DNA from: an uncultured Muribaculaceae bacterium
GTDB taxonomy: Bacteria > Bacteroidota > Bacteroidia > Bacteroidales > Muribaculaceae
Direction of reading: 5' to 3'
Assembly: GCA_910587355.1 (NCBI GenBank)
Contig: CAJUKF010000001.1
Span: 1-64,000 of the forward strand
Length of the DNA: 64,000 nucleotides
In this document: piece after piece, positions 45,241-54,297 of the stretch
Numbering within the stretch: the stretch's first letter is position 1
Layout: every line of letters begins with the position of its first letter
Notes under the pieces: model-generated
Database searches by the model: none
What the model was told of the DNA's origin: nothing
Seen by the model: only the letters and a program-made list of their open reading frames with translations
Position numbers and translations under genes: made by a program

Positions 45241-45867
45241 ATGGACACAAAAGAATTCGACCGTCTGAGCTATGCGCTCGGTCTGAGCATGGGCCACAAT
45301 TTCAAAGGCTCCGGTATTGATACAATCAACCCTCAGGATTTCGCCGATGGCGTCGCTGCTGTATATTATGGAGCAGCCCCCAGGCTCAGCTACGACGAGG
45401 CTAAGAAAATAATCAATGAATATTTCACCGCCCTCCAGAAAAAGCAGGAGGAGCAGGCTGCCGCCATGGCTGATGTCAATGCTAAGGCCGGGGCAGATTT
45501 CCTGCTTGAGAACGGTAAGCGCGTGGAGGTGAAGACTACAGCCTCGGGTCTCCAGTATGAAGTACTTGAGGAAGGCGAGGGTGCTCAGCCTCAGCCCGGA
45601 GACCAGGTGACGGTACACTATACAGGCAAACTCATCGACGGCACAGTGTTTGATTCGAGTGTCGACCGCGGCGAGCCCGCTACTTTCGGCGTGACACAGG
45701 TCATTCCCGGCTGGGTCGAGGCCTTGCAGATGATGAAGGCAGGCGCAAAATGGCGTCTGTTCATTCCATCGGCCCTCGCTTATGGTCCTCAGGGAGCCGG
45801 CGGTGTCATCGGTCCGAACCAGACCCTCATATTCGACGTAGAACTCATCGCTGTAAATGGCAAATGA
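45241..45867 (+). CDS. FKBP-type peptidyl-prolyl cis-trans isomerase (cytoplasmic, FklB/Mip-like)
   Basis: A 208-residue protein with an N-terminal helical dimerisation domain (1-95, LSYALGLSMGHNFKG) and a C-terminal FKBP domain (about 100-206). The FKBP pocket residues are all present: the Tyr of VHYTGKL, FDSS, the Phe of ATFGV, VIPGW, LAYGPQG, and the Phe of LIFDVELI. No signal peptide is present, so the location is cytoplasmic. It catalyses proline isomerisation during folding. It is the first of three tandem FKBP genes and overlaps the second by four bases (ATGA). Confidence 0.9.
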   Translation: MDTKEFDRLSYALGLSMGHNFKGSGIDTINPQDFADGVAAVYYGAAPRLSYDEAKKIINEYFTALQKKQEEQAAAMADVNAKAGADFLLENGKRVEVKTTASGLQYEVLEEGEGAQPQPGDQVTVHYTGKLIDGTVFDSSVDRGEPATFGVTQVIPGWVEALQMMKAGAKWRLFIPSALAYGPQGAGGVIGPNQTLIFDVELIAVNGK

Positions 45868-46538
45868 CAATAGCCGCCAAGGCCATAGCGACTGCTGTGG
45901 TATTTGTTTCGTCAGTGGTGCCGGTGCGCGCTGCCGTTGCCGATACGGATTCGCTCAATGAGGCGGTGGCTGTTTTCGTGGCTTCGAACATCAAGCTGTC
46001 GGTAGACAATGCATTGGCGAATCTCGAAAAAACAGGAGTTAACGTCGATACCGCAGTGGTGAAAAGACTCATTCTCGCCGAGCTTGCCAAACCGTATGAT
46101 GCAACGGCACATGATGCGGCCAACAGCGTCATTGACCGTGCTCTTACAGTCAGGGCCGTGGCCGAAAGCAATGATTTTCTCGCTGCCGCGGCGCAGCGTG
46201 CCGGTGCTCAGGTACTTCCCGACGGCCTTGTCATCGAGACGCTTGTTGCCGGTACAGGAGCCTCGCCGGCACCCGAAAGCACTGTGATTTTCCGCTATAC
46301 GGGTTCTTTGCCGGACGGCACTGTATTCGATTCGATTTCGGAGAGCGAGGAACCTCTCGCTTCGCCGATAGGCGAGCTGACACCGGGCATGACAGAGGCT
46401 TTTCCTCTTCTGAAGGCCGGTGGCAGATACCGTCTCACGATTCCATCGGCACTCGCGTATGGACATGAAGGTGTGAGCGGTGTCATTCCGCCTGACTGCG
46501 CGTTGCAGTTCGTAATTGATTTTATAGACATAAAATAG
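45864..46538 (+). CDS. FKBP-type isomerase (exported, altered pocket)
   Basis: A 224-residue protein with a probable signal peptide (MTIAAKAIATAVVFVSSVVP, then VRAAVA), a helical domain (about 30-110), and a C-terminal FKBP domain (about 125-224, FRYTGSLPDGTVFDS, LAYGHEG). The pocket is changed: the canonical VIPGW is LTPGM and the loop Phe is lost, so isomerase activity may be weak. The ATG at 45864 overlaps the previous stop as ATGA; upstream codons in the same frame belong to the earlier gene region. It is the middle member of the cluster, followed by a lipoprotein FKBP 20 bases later. Confidence 0.85.
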   Translation: MTIAAKAIATAVVFVSSVVPVRAAVADTDSLNEAVAVFVASNIKLSVDNALANLEKTGVNVDTAVVKRLILAELAKPYDATAHDAANSVIDRALTVRAVAESNDFLAAAAQRAGAQVLPDGLVIETLVAGTGASPAPESTVIFRYTGSLPDGTVFDSISESEEPLASPIGELTPGMTEAFPLLKAGGRYRLTIPSALAYGHEGVSGVIPPDCALQFVIDFIDIK

Positions 46539-46558
46539 TACAAATAACTTATAAACTT

Positions 46559-47443
46559 ATGAAGAAACTGATTTTGGGCGCATGCGCCCTCATGGCTCTT
46601 ACGGTTGCTTCCTGCGGCAAATGTGACGCAGATAAAGAAGCATGCGCAGCCAATGATTCAATCTCTGTAGCCTACGGCGAGTTTGCCGGCAGCATGATGC
46701 AGAATGAGTTCGGACAATATGCCGGCGACGACCAGGCTCTCCGCAACGATTTTGTACGCGGTTTCCAGCTTGTATTCGGTCAGAAGGACAGTGACCGTAA
46801 CGAGCGTATCGGTATGCAGGTGGCTCTCAATATGCTCTCTGAGTTGGACCAGCTCGAACAGCAAGGCGTGACAATCGACAAGGCAAAGGCTGTGGCTGCT
46901 TTCAAAAAAGCATTCCTGGCCGATTCCGTCTCCCCCACCGATGTTCAGATGCGTATGGCTTCATTCCGTCGTATGATGGAAGCCGCCACAGAGCAGGCAC
47001 GCGCAGCCAAGGAGGCAGAGAAAGCTCAGGCTCCCGAGGCAAAGGATAACGAAGCGGCAGCCGCAAAAGCTATTGAGAACCTCAAAGCTGACAACAATAA
47101 TGTGCAGACCCTTCCCTCGGGTCTCGTATACGTCGTGGAGGCTGAAGGTACAGGCGACAAGCCTACCGAGGACGCTACGGTCGTAGTAAATTATACAGGC
47201 AAACATCTTAACGGTGAGGTTTTCGACAGCACCGATGGCCGTGGGCCCGCAACATTTAACCTCCAGGGTGTTGTTCCCGGATTCCGCGAAGGTCTCATGC
47301 AGCTTGCCAAGGGTGGAAAAGCCACTCTCTATATCCCGGGCAATCTCGGCTACGGTGTAAACGGACAGCCCCAGGCAGGCATCGGTCCTAACGAAATGCT
47401 TGTTTTTGATGTAGAACTCATCGACATTAACCCCGCAAAATAA
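46559..47443 (+). CDS. FKBP-type isomerase lipoprotein (FkpA/Mip-like)
   Basis: A 294-residue lipoprotein. Its signal peptide ends at lipobox TVASC (Cys19). A helical dimerisation domain (about 35-150) is followed by an Ala/Lys/Glu-rich linker (about 145-180) and the FKBP domain (about 185-294) with VNYTGKHLNGEVFDS and LGYGVNGQPQAGIGPN. The pocket motif is VVPGF, with Phe in place of Trp. It probably acts as a chaperone at the outer membrane or in the periplasm. A strong terminator follows. Confidence 0.9.
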   Translation: MKKLILGACALMALTVASCGKCDADKEACAANDSISVAYGEFAGSMMQNEFGQYAGDDQALRNDFVRGFQLVFGQKDSDRNERIGMQVALNMLSELDQLEQQGVTIDKAKAVAAFKKAFLADSVSPTDVQMRMASFRRMMEAATEQARAAKEAEKAQAPEAKDNEAAAAKAIENLKADNNNVQTLPSGLVYVVEAEGTGDKPTEDATVVVNYTGKHLNGEVFDSTDGRGPATFNLQGVVPGFREGLMQLAKGGKATLYIPGNLGYGVNGQPQAGIGPNEMLVFDVELIDINPAK

Positions 47444-47476
47444 CCGGAGTGTGTCTTTGACACCGAATAGAAAAAT

Positions 47477-47516
47477 TTACCCCTGTCACAGATGTCTGTA
47501 GCAGGGGTAATTTCTT
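47477..47516 (+). terminator. Terminator after the FKBP operon
   Basis: TTACCCCTG (47477-47485) pairs with CAGGGGTAA (47502-47510), followed by TTTCTT. Confidence 0.75.
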
Positions 47517-47553
47517 ACAAAATAATAAACTAATCTATCATACAAATTATATC

Positions 47554-48576
47554 GTGAAACATCACATAAGACATATTGTGCTGTCGCTCGTGCTTTTACT
47601 TATCGGTTGCACTTCATGTAAGGCACGTGAACTGAGCGTGATGCAGCTTAACGTGTGGATGGAGGCAAAGAACGTGGAAAACGGATTCTCTGCCGTCGTA
47701 GACGAAACAGTACGTATCAATCCCGACATAGTCTTGCTCAGCGAGGCCCACAACCGCGAGGACGCATTCAGCATACCGGCATTTCTCGATTCGCTGCGTG
47801 CGCGCGGCATGGAATATCACTCTGTCGGAAGCCCTCTCGACGTGCAGCTCGTCTCGAAATACCCGGTTGTTGAGCAGGATGTCGTCTGGAATGAGCATAA
47901 CGGCGCAATCCGCACGACGCTCGATGTCCTCGGCAAGAAAGTGGTTGTCTACACAGGACATCTTGATTATACCCACTATGAATGCTATCTGCCGCGAGGT
48001 TACAGCGGCACGACATGGAAGAAAATCGATGCGCCTGTGACCGACACCGATTCGATTATGGCCGGAAATGACATGTCGCACCGCGACGAGGCTGTCCGTG
48101 CGATTATCGCCGATGCGAAAAACCAGCAGGCCGACTTCATCCTTCTCGGCGGTGATTTCAACGAGCCTTCGCATCTCGACTGGGGCGAGGACACAAAGAA
48201 TCTTAGGGACCATAACGGAGCTGTAGTACCCTGGAGCTGTTCATCGCTCCTTTATGAGGCCGGTTTCCGCGACGCATACCGCGAGATGTATCCCAATCCT
48301 GTAACGCATCCCGGATTCACGTTCCCCTCGGATAATCCTGCAAAACCGGTGGAAAAACTGACATGGGCTCCCGATGCCGATGAGCGTGACCGCATCGACT
48401 TTATTTATTATATACCGGCTGATGGCTGGACTCTGACAGATGCCGTGATAGTCGGTCCGAAAGCCTCGATTGTACGCAGCGAGCGTGTGCCAGAGCATAC
48501 TAAGGATGTTTTCTCTGTCCCTGGCGGCACGTGGCCCAGCGACCATAAGGGCGTTTTCGTCAGGTTCAGCTATTGA
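47554..48576 (+). CDS. Endonuclease/exonuclease/phosphatase-family lipoprotein
   Basis: A 340-residue protein of the EEP fold. The GTG start at 47554 opens a signal peptide ending in LIGCTSC, so it is probably a lipoprotein. Active-site segments of the fold are present: MQLNVWMEA (Asn), DIVLLSEAHNRED (Glu), LGGDFNEPSHLDWG (Asp/Asn), and WPSDHKGVFVRF (Asp-His at the end). Exported EEP proteins in Bacteroidetes may be phosphodiesterases or nucleases; the substrate is unknown. It converges with dapF 31 bases downstream. Confidence 0.85.
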   Translation: MKHHIRHIVLSLVLLLIGCTSCKARELSVMQLNVWMEAKNVENGFSAVVDETVRINPDIVLLSEAHNREDAFSIPAFLDSLRARGMEYHSVGSPLDVQLVSKYPVVEQDVVWNEHNGAIRTTLDVLGKKVVVYTGHLDYTHYECYLPRGYSGTTWKKIDAPVTDTDSIMAGNDMSHRDEAVRAIIADAKNQQADFILLGGDFNEPSHLDWGEDTKNLRDHNGAVVPWSCSSLLYEAGFRDAYREMYPNPVTHPGFTFPSDNPAKPVEKLTWAPDADERDRIDFIYYIPADGWTLTDAVIVGPKASIVRSERVPEHTKDVFSVPGGTWPSDHKGVFVRFSY

Positions 48577-48607
48577 ATTGACATTGACAGATAAAACTCT
48601 TGTGTAA

Positions 48608-49411
48608 TTACTCTGTTATAATTTCGGCTACGAAAGCAGCGGGGCCAATGAGCCATATGTCACTGGCACCGTTCGTAGTAGGCGTGAATTCTACGGAAAG
48701 ATTATCGCGCAGAGCCTTGATTCTTGTTGTGGCCTGGGATGTATTACATGCCGTGCCAGGATGCTGGAGATGCCATTCGGCTATGGCAGAAGCCGTGATG
48801 CCTGTTCCGCAGGCGAATGTCTCGGCCTCAACTCCTTTTTCGAATGTGCGCACGTGGAGTGTGTCGCCTTTTCGCTCGATGAAATTTACATTTACCCCTG
48901 CGGGAGCAAATTCCTCGAGCCAGCGTCGCCGCCGGCCCTCCACGGCCACATCGAATGAGTCTATGTTCTTTACCGGGCATACAAGATGACGTGTGCCCGT
49001 ATCGAGGAACATGCCCTCGATTCCCTCCTGTGGATAGGTCACGACTTCGTCTACGTCCTTCATTTTCAGCTTCACCTCAAGCGTATTGCCGTTCCGGCTG
49101 AGAATCGATGCCTCGTGAGGCCCGTCAGCAGCAATAAAATTCTTTACGGGCATGCCGCATCTGTCGGCAAAAGCGACAATACATCTGCCTCCGTTTCCGC
49201 ACATCATGCCGCCGGAGCCGTCAGAGTTGTAATAAACCATTCTGAAGTCATAACCTTCCGCATTTTCGAGCAGCATCAGTCCGTCGGCTCCTATGCCGTA
49301 GCGGCGGTCGCAAAGCTCCTGTATTTCTTTGGCCGTCAAAGAAATCTTGCCGTTGCGATTATCCGCAATAAGAAAATCGTTGCCGGCTCCCTGATACTTA
49401 TAAAACTTCAT
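48608..49411 (-). CDS. dapF: Diaminopimelate epimerase
   Basis: A 267-residue cytoplasmic enzyme that converts LL- to meso-diaminopimelate for peptidoglycan and lysine. It has the family start FYKYQGAGNDFLIADNR, the first catalytic Cys in MCGNGGRC (Cys71 region), and the second in ETFACGTGITASA. The frame opens at a TTG (49426), but the ATG at 49411 starts the conserved core and overlaps the aminotransferase end by 14 bases. It is the last gene of the lysine operon. Confidence 0.96.
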   Translation of the reverse strand: MKFYKYQGAGNDFLIADNRNGKISLTAKEIQELCDRRYGIGADGLMLLENAEGYDFRMVYYNSDGSGGMMCGNGGRCIVAFADRCGMPVKNFIAADGPHEASILSRNGNTLEVKLKMKDVDEVVTYPQEGIEGMFLDTGTRHLVCPVKNIDSFDVAVEGRRRRWLEEFAPAGVNVNFIERKGDTLHVRTFEKGVEAETFACGTGITASAIAEWHLQHPGTACNTSQATTRIKALRDNLSVEFTPTTNGASDIWLIGPAAFVAEIITE

Positions 49412-50594
49412 CGAGCAATTTTCCAAGGAGTTTTATGCCTTCCACGATTCGTGAGTGTGACATGAAAGAGAAATTGAGACGCATCGTATTTTTTCCGCTC
49501 ACGCCGTCGGTGTGGAAAAACTGTCCGGCTACGTAAGCTACTCCGGCATCCAGGGCCTTGTCGTAGAATTTCACCGCATCAAAGCCCTCCGGCAATGTGA
49601 GAAACAGAAACAGACCTCCGTCGGGATGTGTCCATCTTACTTTGCCGGGCATTACCTCTTCAAGAGTCCTGAGCATAAGGTCGCGCTTGCTGCGATACAG
49701 CTCCACGCTCTTTTTCAGGTTGGCATCAAGAGCACCAGAACTCAGAAATTCTTCGGCTACATATTGGTCGAAAACAGGCGGACAGAGGTCGAGCGCCTGC
49801 TTGCATACATATATCCGGTCAAGAATCTGTTCATTGGCGATAATCCAGCCCAGACGGAAGCCCGGAGCCATAATCTTGGAGAATGAGCCGAGGTGTGCTA
49901 CATGTTCGGGGTCGAGAGAGTAGAGCGTCGGAATATCGCTTCCTTCATATCTCAGCTCTCTGTAAGGAGCGTCTTCGATGATAATGAATCCATACTCGGC
50001 GGCAAGTTTCACCAGCACCTTTCTCTGTCCGAGTGTCAGCGTCTCGCCCGAAGGATTCTGAAAGTCGGCTACGGCGTAAAGAAATTTTATCTTCTTGCCG
50101 TCGGACAAACATTTTTCGATTGTCTTGCGCCATTCTTTTTCGAAGTCGTCTATATCGCTCTTTGCCGCGACTCCGACAACGTCGGCCCGATACGACCTGA
50201 AGGATTGAAGAGCGCCAAGATAGGTCGGATTGAAAGCCAGAATCACATCGCCCGGGTCAACGAGTACACGTGTGCATACATCAATGCCCTGCTGCGAAGA
50301 CGATGTAATCTGTACGTTGGCAACGGGCACGCCATAGCGCTTTGAAATGGCTTCGCGCAGCTTTGTCACGCCCTGAGTGGCACCATACTGGAATGCTGCG
50401 GCTCCTTCGCGCTCCAGTACACGCTGCATTATGTCGCCGAAGGTGTCGAGGGGAAAAGTGTCGGCCGAGGGATAGCCTCCGGCAAAGGAATAAATCTTGT
50501 TGAGGTCGACGCGTTTAAAAATATCTCTTACCGGAGACCGGAAAAAATTTCGGGTGTCTTCGGAGAACATTCCGCTAAAATCTAAATTACTCAT
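49398..50594 (-). CDS. PLP-dependent class I/II aminotransferase, probable N-succinyl-LL-DAP aminotransferase (DapC role)
   Basis: A 398-residue fold-type I aminotransferase. Substrate-site and PLP residues are YSFAGGYPSADTFP (35-48), the Asn-Pro of DFQNPSGETL (178-187), IIIEDAPYRELRY, and the PLP Lys240 in LGSFSKIMAPGFRLGW. By sequence it belongs to the 2-aminoadipate/MocR-like aminotransferase branch, not DapL. Placed between dapD and dapF in a coupled operon, its most economical role is making N-succinyl-LL-diaminopimelate. This is inferred from context, not from a specificity motif. It overlaps dapD by four bases (ATGA). Confidence 0.7.
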   Translation of the reverse strand: MSNLDFSGMFSEDTRNFFRSPVRDIFKRVDLNKIYSFAGGYPSADTFPLDTFGDIMQRVLEREGAAAFQYGATQGVTKLREAISKRYGVPVANVQITSSSQQGIDVCTRVLVDPGDVILAFNPTYLGALQSFRSYRADVVGVAAKSDIDDFEKEWRKTIEKCLSDGKKIKFLYAVADFQNPSGETLTLGQRKVLVKLAAEYGFIIIEDAPYRELRYEGSDIPTLYSLDPEHVAHLGSFSKIMAPGFRLGWIIANEQILDRIYVCKQALDLCPPVFDQYVAEEFLSSGALDANLKKSVELYRSKRDLMLRTLEEVMPGKVRWTHPDGGLFLFLTLPEGFDAVKFYDKALDAGVAYVAGQFFHTDGVSGKNTMRLNFSFMSHSRIVEGIKLLGKLLDEVL

Positions 50595-51361
50595 CTCAGC
50601 AGGCTTTCGAGTTGCAGCGACGTATCGGTCTTGTCGTCGCGATATTTCACTATTACCGGGGTATAGAGTTGCACGCCGCTGCCTGCCGAAGGCCCGTGTG
50701 CTATAGGACGGCTGCCGGCAACGACTACGGCACCTTCAGGCACGACGACGCGTCCCTGACTGTCGCGTTCCACGAAGTCGGCGCGTGTGGCATCGTAGAG
50801 CGGTGTCGACGAATTGATTATCACGCCGGTAGCAATGACGGCATGTTCCTTCACTATCACACCTTCGTATATGCCGCAGTTGCCGCCGATAAACACATTG
50901 TCTTCGATTATTACAGGCAGCGCTCCCACAGGCTCGAGCACTCCGCCGAGCTGCGAGGCCGCCGAAAGATGCACGTGGCAGCCTACCTGAGCGCACGACC
51001 CGACAAGGGCATGGGAGTCAACCATTGTGTTCTCACCTATATAGGCTCCCACGTTGATGTATGCCGGGGGCATCACTACAGTGGACGGCGCGAGGTATGC
51101 TCCGCGTCGGACAGTGGTGCCTCCCGGCACAATCCTTACTTTGTCGTCAAGGGTGAATTTACGTGTCGGATATGTGTTTTTGTCGATAAATGAAAATTCG
51201 CCGCACGACATGTCGGTGAGTGTGCCGAGCCTGAAGCCGTCGAGAATAGTCTCTTTAATTTGCTTGTTTACAACCCATTCTCCGTTTATCTTTTCGGCTA
51301 CTCTCACTTCTCCGGCTTCGAGCCGGTTCATTAGCCTGTTGAATTCTTCAAGCTTGTCCAT
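50591..51361 (-). CDS. dapD: Tetrahydrodipicolinate N-succinyltransferase
   Basis: A 256-residue left-handed beta-helix enzyme that succinylates tetrahydrodipicolinate from succinyl-CoA. Hexapeptide-repeat region and family segments are RIVPGGTTVRRGAYLAPST, NVGAYIGENTMVDSHALVGS (about 102-121), CAQVGCHVHLSAASQLGGVL, and VIIEDNVFIGGNCGIYEGVI. A C-terminal strand region with GSRPIAHGPSAGSGVQLYTP follows. It overlaps dapA upstream and the aminotransferase downstream, so it is translationally coupled. Confidence 0.93.
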   Translation of the reverse strand: MDKLEEFNRLMNRLEAGEVRVAEKINGEWVVNKQIKETILDGFRLGTLTDMSCGEFSFIDKNTYPTRKFTLDDKVRIVPGGTTVRRGAYLAPSTVVMPPAYINVGAYIGENTMVDSHALVGSCAQVGCHVHLSAASQLGGVLEPVGALPVIIEDNVFIGGNCGIYEGVIVKEHAVIATGVIINSSTPLYDATRADFVERDSQGRVVVPEGAVVVAGSRPIAHGPSAGSGVQLYTPVIVKYRDDKTDTSLQLESLLR

Positions 51362-52238
51362 ACTGTCCGGAATTTAATTTTTTGATTACGTTAGTCATAA
51401 GCCGGTAGGTCGACGGCTCGCATTCGACCAGAGGAAGGCGCAGTTCGTTTTTGCATAATCCGAGAATTTCCATTGCGGCTTTGGCAGGAATGGGATTGCT
51501 TTCAACAAAACAAGCGTCGAACAGCGGCAGAAGGGAACTGAAAATTCTTACGGCCCTGCGTTCATCCCCGTTCATCGCATAGTGTGTCATTTCAGACATC
51601 ATACGCGGGGCTATGTTCGAGGCTACACTGATGATGCCGTGGCCGCCGGCCGTGATTACATCGAGTGTCTGGTCATCGTTGCCGCTTAGCACTATGAAAT
51701 CGCTGTCGGTTCCGAATACTATATCGGCCACTTGTTTCAAGTTTCCGGATGCTTCCTTGATGCCTACGATATTGGGAATCGAAGAAAGCCTGATTACGGT
51801 CTGGGACGACATATTGGCTGCGGTCCGCCCCGGAACATTATACAGTATTATCGGTTTGTCGGTTGATGCTGCTACGGCTTTGAAATATTCAAACATGCCC
51901 TGCTGGTTAGGCTTGTTGTAATACGGCACTACTACAAGATATGCATCAGCCTTATCAAGTAATTTTATATTTGCTATAGTGTGAATCAAGGAGTTGGTGC
52001 CGACACCTGCCACCACAGGCATGCCCTTGGCCTTTGACACGGTTATGTCGAGAAGGGAGACTTTCTCGTCATCGGTCAGACACGGTGTCTCTGCAGTCGA
52101 GCCTAATGCAACGAGGAAATCGACACCGCCGGCAACCTGACGTTCCACCATTTTCGTGTAGGCGTCATAATCCACTTCTCCGTTTCTGAAAGGAGTGAGC
52201 AAGGCTGTGGCGCATCCTTTTAATTGGTCAACATTCAT
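51348..52238 (-). CDS. dapA: 4-hydroxy-tetrahydrodipicolinate synthase
   Basis: A 296-residue TIM-barrel aldolase that condenses pyruvate and aspartate semialdehyde. Catalytic residues visible are GSTAE (46-50), Tyr133 in ILYNVPGRTA, and the Schiff-base Lys161 in IVGIKEASGNL. The frame opens at TTG 52259, but the ATG at 52238 begins the conserved MNVDQLKGCATALLTPF and lies 13 bases after the dapB stop. Length is normal. Its end overlaps dapD by 14 bases. Confidence 0.95.
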   Translation of the reverse strand: MNVDQLKGCATALLTPFRNGEVDYDAYTKMVERQVAGGVDFLVALGSTAETPCLTDDEKVSLLDITVSKAKGMPVVAGVGTNSLIHTIANIKLLDKADAYLVVVPYYNKPNQQGMFEYFKAVAASTDKPIILYNVPGRTAANMSSQTVIRLSSIPNIVGIKEASGNLKQVADIVFGTDSDFIVLSGNDDQTLDVITAGGHGIISVASNIAPRMMSEMTHYAMNGDERRAVRIFSSLLPLFDACFVESNPIPAKAAMEILGLCKNELRLPLVECEPSTYRLMTNVIKKLNSGQYGQA

Positions 52239-52251
52239 ATATGGTGTGGTT

Positions 52252-52920
52252 TTATTCAAAAATAATATCTTTAAAATCGTGAACGCCCGTGATACGGTCG
52301 GCTTTCAGAGCGGCCTCTACCGCACCCTGGGCAAAGCCCATACGGGAGAATGCTTCGTGCGTAATGGTTATGCGGTCTACATCTCCTTCAAACCCTACGG
52401 TATGTATGCCGGGTATCTCGCCGCAGCGCACTGACTGAATATCGACAGAAGTGTCAAGATTATGCTCGATAATATCTGCGATAGTACGTGCAGTGCCGCT
52501 GGGCGCATCAAGTTTATGTATGTGATGCTTCTCTATGATATAGGGCGAATAGCCTCCGTTGACAGCCATTTTTTTGCTGAGATACTCGACCGCTGCGAAG
52601 AGCAGATTGACTCCTACCGAGAAGTTTGACGAGTAAATCATCGTTTTGCCTTTATGCTCAAAATAATTTATCACATCCTCCTTGATATCATTCCATCCGG
52701 TAGTGCCGATTACCGTCGCTTTGAACTTGTCGGCAAGGGCTTTGTAATTGGTGTGGATGGCCGACGGTGTGGTGAAATCTATACATACGCTTTCTGACGC
52801 TGTCTTATCATCGAACGATAATATATCCTCGCTTATACCGGCACATTCTATGCCGCGCTGAGCAAGCACCTGCTCTATCATCCGGCCCATTTTGCCGTAT
52901 CCGCTTATAACTACTTTCAT
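52252..52920 (-). CDS. dapB: 4-hydroxy-tetrahydrodipicolinate reductase
   Basis: A 222-residue NAD(P)H-dependent reductase. The N-terminal Rossmann loop is VISGYGKMGRMI (4-15), CIDFTTPSA (47-55), and the catalytic segment EKHHIHKLDAPSGTA (130-144) is intact. It is at the short end of the family. The ATG at 52920 overlaps the lysC stop as ATGA; a GTG two codons earlier is possible. The order lysC-dapB-dapA follows the pathway chemistry closely. Confidence 0.94.
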   Translation of the reverse strand: MKVVISGYGKMGRMIEQVLAQRGIECAGISEDILSFDDKTASESVCIDFTTPSAIHTNYKALADKFKATVIGTTGWNDIKEDVINYFEHKGKTMIYSSNFSVGVNLLFAAVEYLSKKMAVNGGYSPYIIEKHHIHKLDAPSGTARTIADIIEHNLDTSVDIQSVRCGEIPGIHTVGFEGDVDRITITHEAFSRMGFAQGAVEAALKADRITGVHDFKDIIFE

Positions 52921-54281
52921 AGCCACTTGTATTCAAAAAGGTAAGTATGGAATTCCTGTAAAACCTCATCAAGGCGGTTTCGGTCAATGACAAAGCTGAT
53001 GTTGTCGGATGAGGCGGCCTGGGAAATCATGTAGACATTGGTATTTTTCAACGATGTGACGGCCCAGTTTATCAGACTGCGCTGTTTCACCACATTTTTC
53101 CCGATAATCGACAACTGCGATTTATCGTTGAAAACCCTCACTTCGGCAATTTCGGAGAGTGCAGAGCAGACGGCCTCCATAGAACTTGCGTCATCGATTG
53201 TGAGCGAAATGTTGGCTTCTGATGTGGAGATTAAATCTACCGACACCTTGTTCTTTGCGAAGATGTCGAATACTTTCATCAGGAAGCCGGAGATATTAAT
53301 CATGCGCGGAGAGAAGATGTTCATCAGCACTATGCCCTCTTTGAAGGATATGGATTTGACACCGTCTTCTACAGCATCGTAGTTAACGATTTCTGTGCCG
53401 CTGTTTTCAGGATTGAGAGAGTTGAGCACAAAGACGGGGATGTCTTTCATCACAGCAGGCTCTATGGTGAGAGGGTGAAGCACTTTCGCACCGAAATGTG
53501 CCATCTCCGCGGCCTCTTCAAATGATATGCGGTTTATGCTCCGGGTGTTGGCAACCCGTCTAGGGTCGGCCGATTTCACACCATCGACATCAGTCCATAT
53601 TTCTATGGCGCTTGCCGATATGGCCATACCTATAAGGGAGGCTGAATAGTCGCTGCCTCCGCGTCCAAGCACGGTGGTTTCTCCTTCTGAGGTGGCGGCG
53701 ACGAATCCCTGGGTAATCACGGCATCGCAACTGCTGCTGAAGGCACTGTCAATTTCGGCCGGGGTACGATGTTCAATTTCCGGAATTATCGGTTCGGCCT
53801 GGAGGTATTCGTTATTCGTGATGATAAAGCGCCGTGCATCAAGCCAGCGTGTGGCGATGCCAGACTCGGTAAGCGCGTGCCCGATAACTATGGACGAAAG
53901 CAATTCCCCTTTGGATATGATGCGTGCTTTAATGCGAGGGGTGAGTTCCCCGAGCACTGTCACCGCTTCGACGAGTTTTTGCAATTCGTCGAATTCGGCT
54001 TTGAGTTTGGCGAGAGTCTCCTTGAGGGAGGCGGAATCTCCCAGTAGCTCGTTGGCAAGCTCAAAATGGCGTATACGCAGCTTTTCGATAATGTCTGCAG
54101 CTTCTGTCAGATTACAGTTTTCGGCTGCATATGATATGTTATACAGCGCATCTGTCACCTTTGCCAGCGCCGACACGACTACTATCGGCTTTTTGTCGAG
54201 ACGCGAGCGTACTATTTCAATGGTGCGTTTGATTGCTTCTGCGTTGGCGACCGACGTGCCGCCAAATTTCATTACTATCAT
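52917..54281 (-). CDS. lysC: Aspartate kinase (monofunctional)
   Basis: A 454-residue kinase catalysing the first step of the aspartate family. N-terminal amino-acid kinase domain: MKFGGTSVAN (4-13), TVLGRGGSDYSASLIG (about 223-238). C-terminal ACT domains (about 305-454, with DIFAKNKVSVDLISTSEANI and IIGKNVVKQRSLI) suggest feedback control, probably by lysine given the operon. There is no homoserine dehydrogenase domain. The ATG at 54281 is used; an ATG three codons later is possible. Confidence 0.95.
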   Translation of the reverse strand: MIVMKFGGTSVANAEAIKRTIEIVRSRLDKKPIVVVSALAKVTDALYNISYAAENCNLTEAADIIEKLRIRHFELANELLGDSASLKETLAKLKAEFDELQKLVEAVTVLGELTPRIKARIISKGELLSSIVIGHALTESGIATRWLDARRFIITNNEYLQAEPIIPEIEHRTPAEIDSAFSSSCDAVITQGFVAATSEGETTVLGRGGSDYSASLIGMAISASAIEIWTDVDGVKSADPRRVANTRSINRISFEEAAEMAHFGAKVLHPLTIEPAVMKDIPVFVLNSLNPENSGTEIVNYDAVEDGVKSISFKEGIVLMNIFSPRMINISGFLMKVFDIFAKNKVSVDLISTSEANISLTIDDASSMEAVCSALSEIAEVRVFNDKSQLSIIGKNVVKQRSLINWAVTSLKNTNVYMISQAASSDNISFVIDRNRLDEVLQEFHTYLFEYKWL

Positions 54282-54297
54282 ATCACTGAGTAAGTGG

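Noticed and set aside
50961..50980. Other CACGTG cores as further parS sites
   Set aside because: The cores seen here and near 38918, 48524 and 48853 lie inside genes and lack the TGTTNC/GAAACA flanks.
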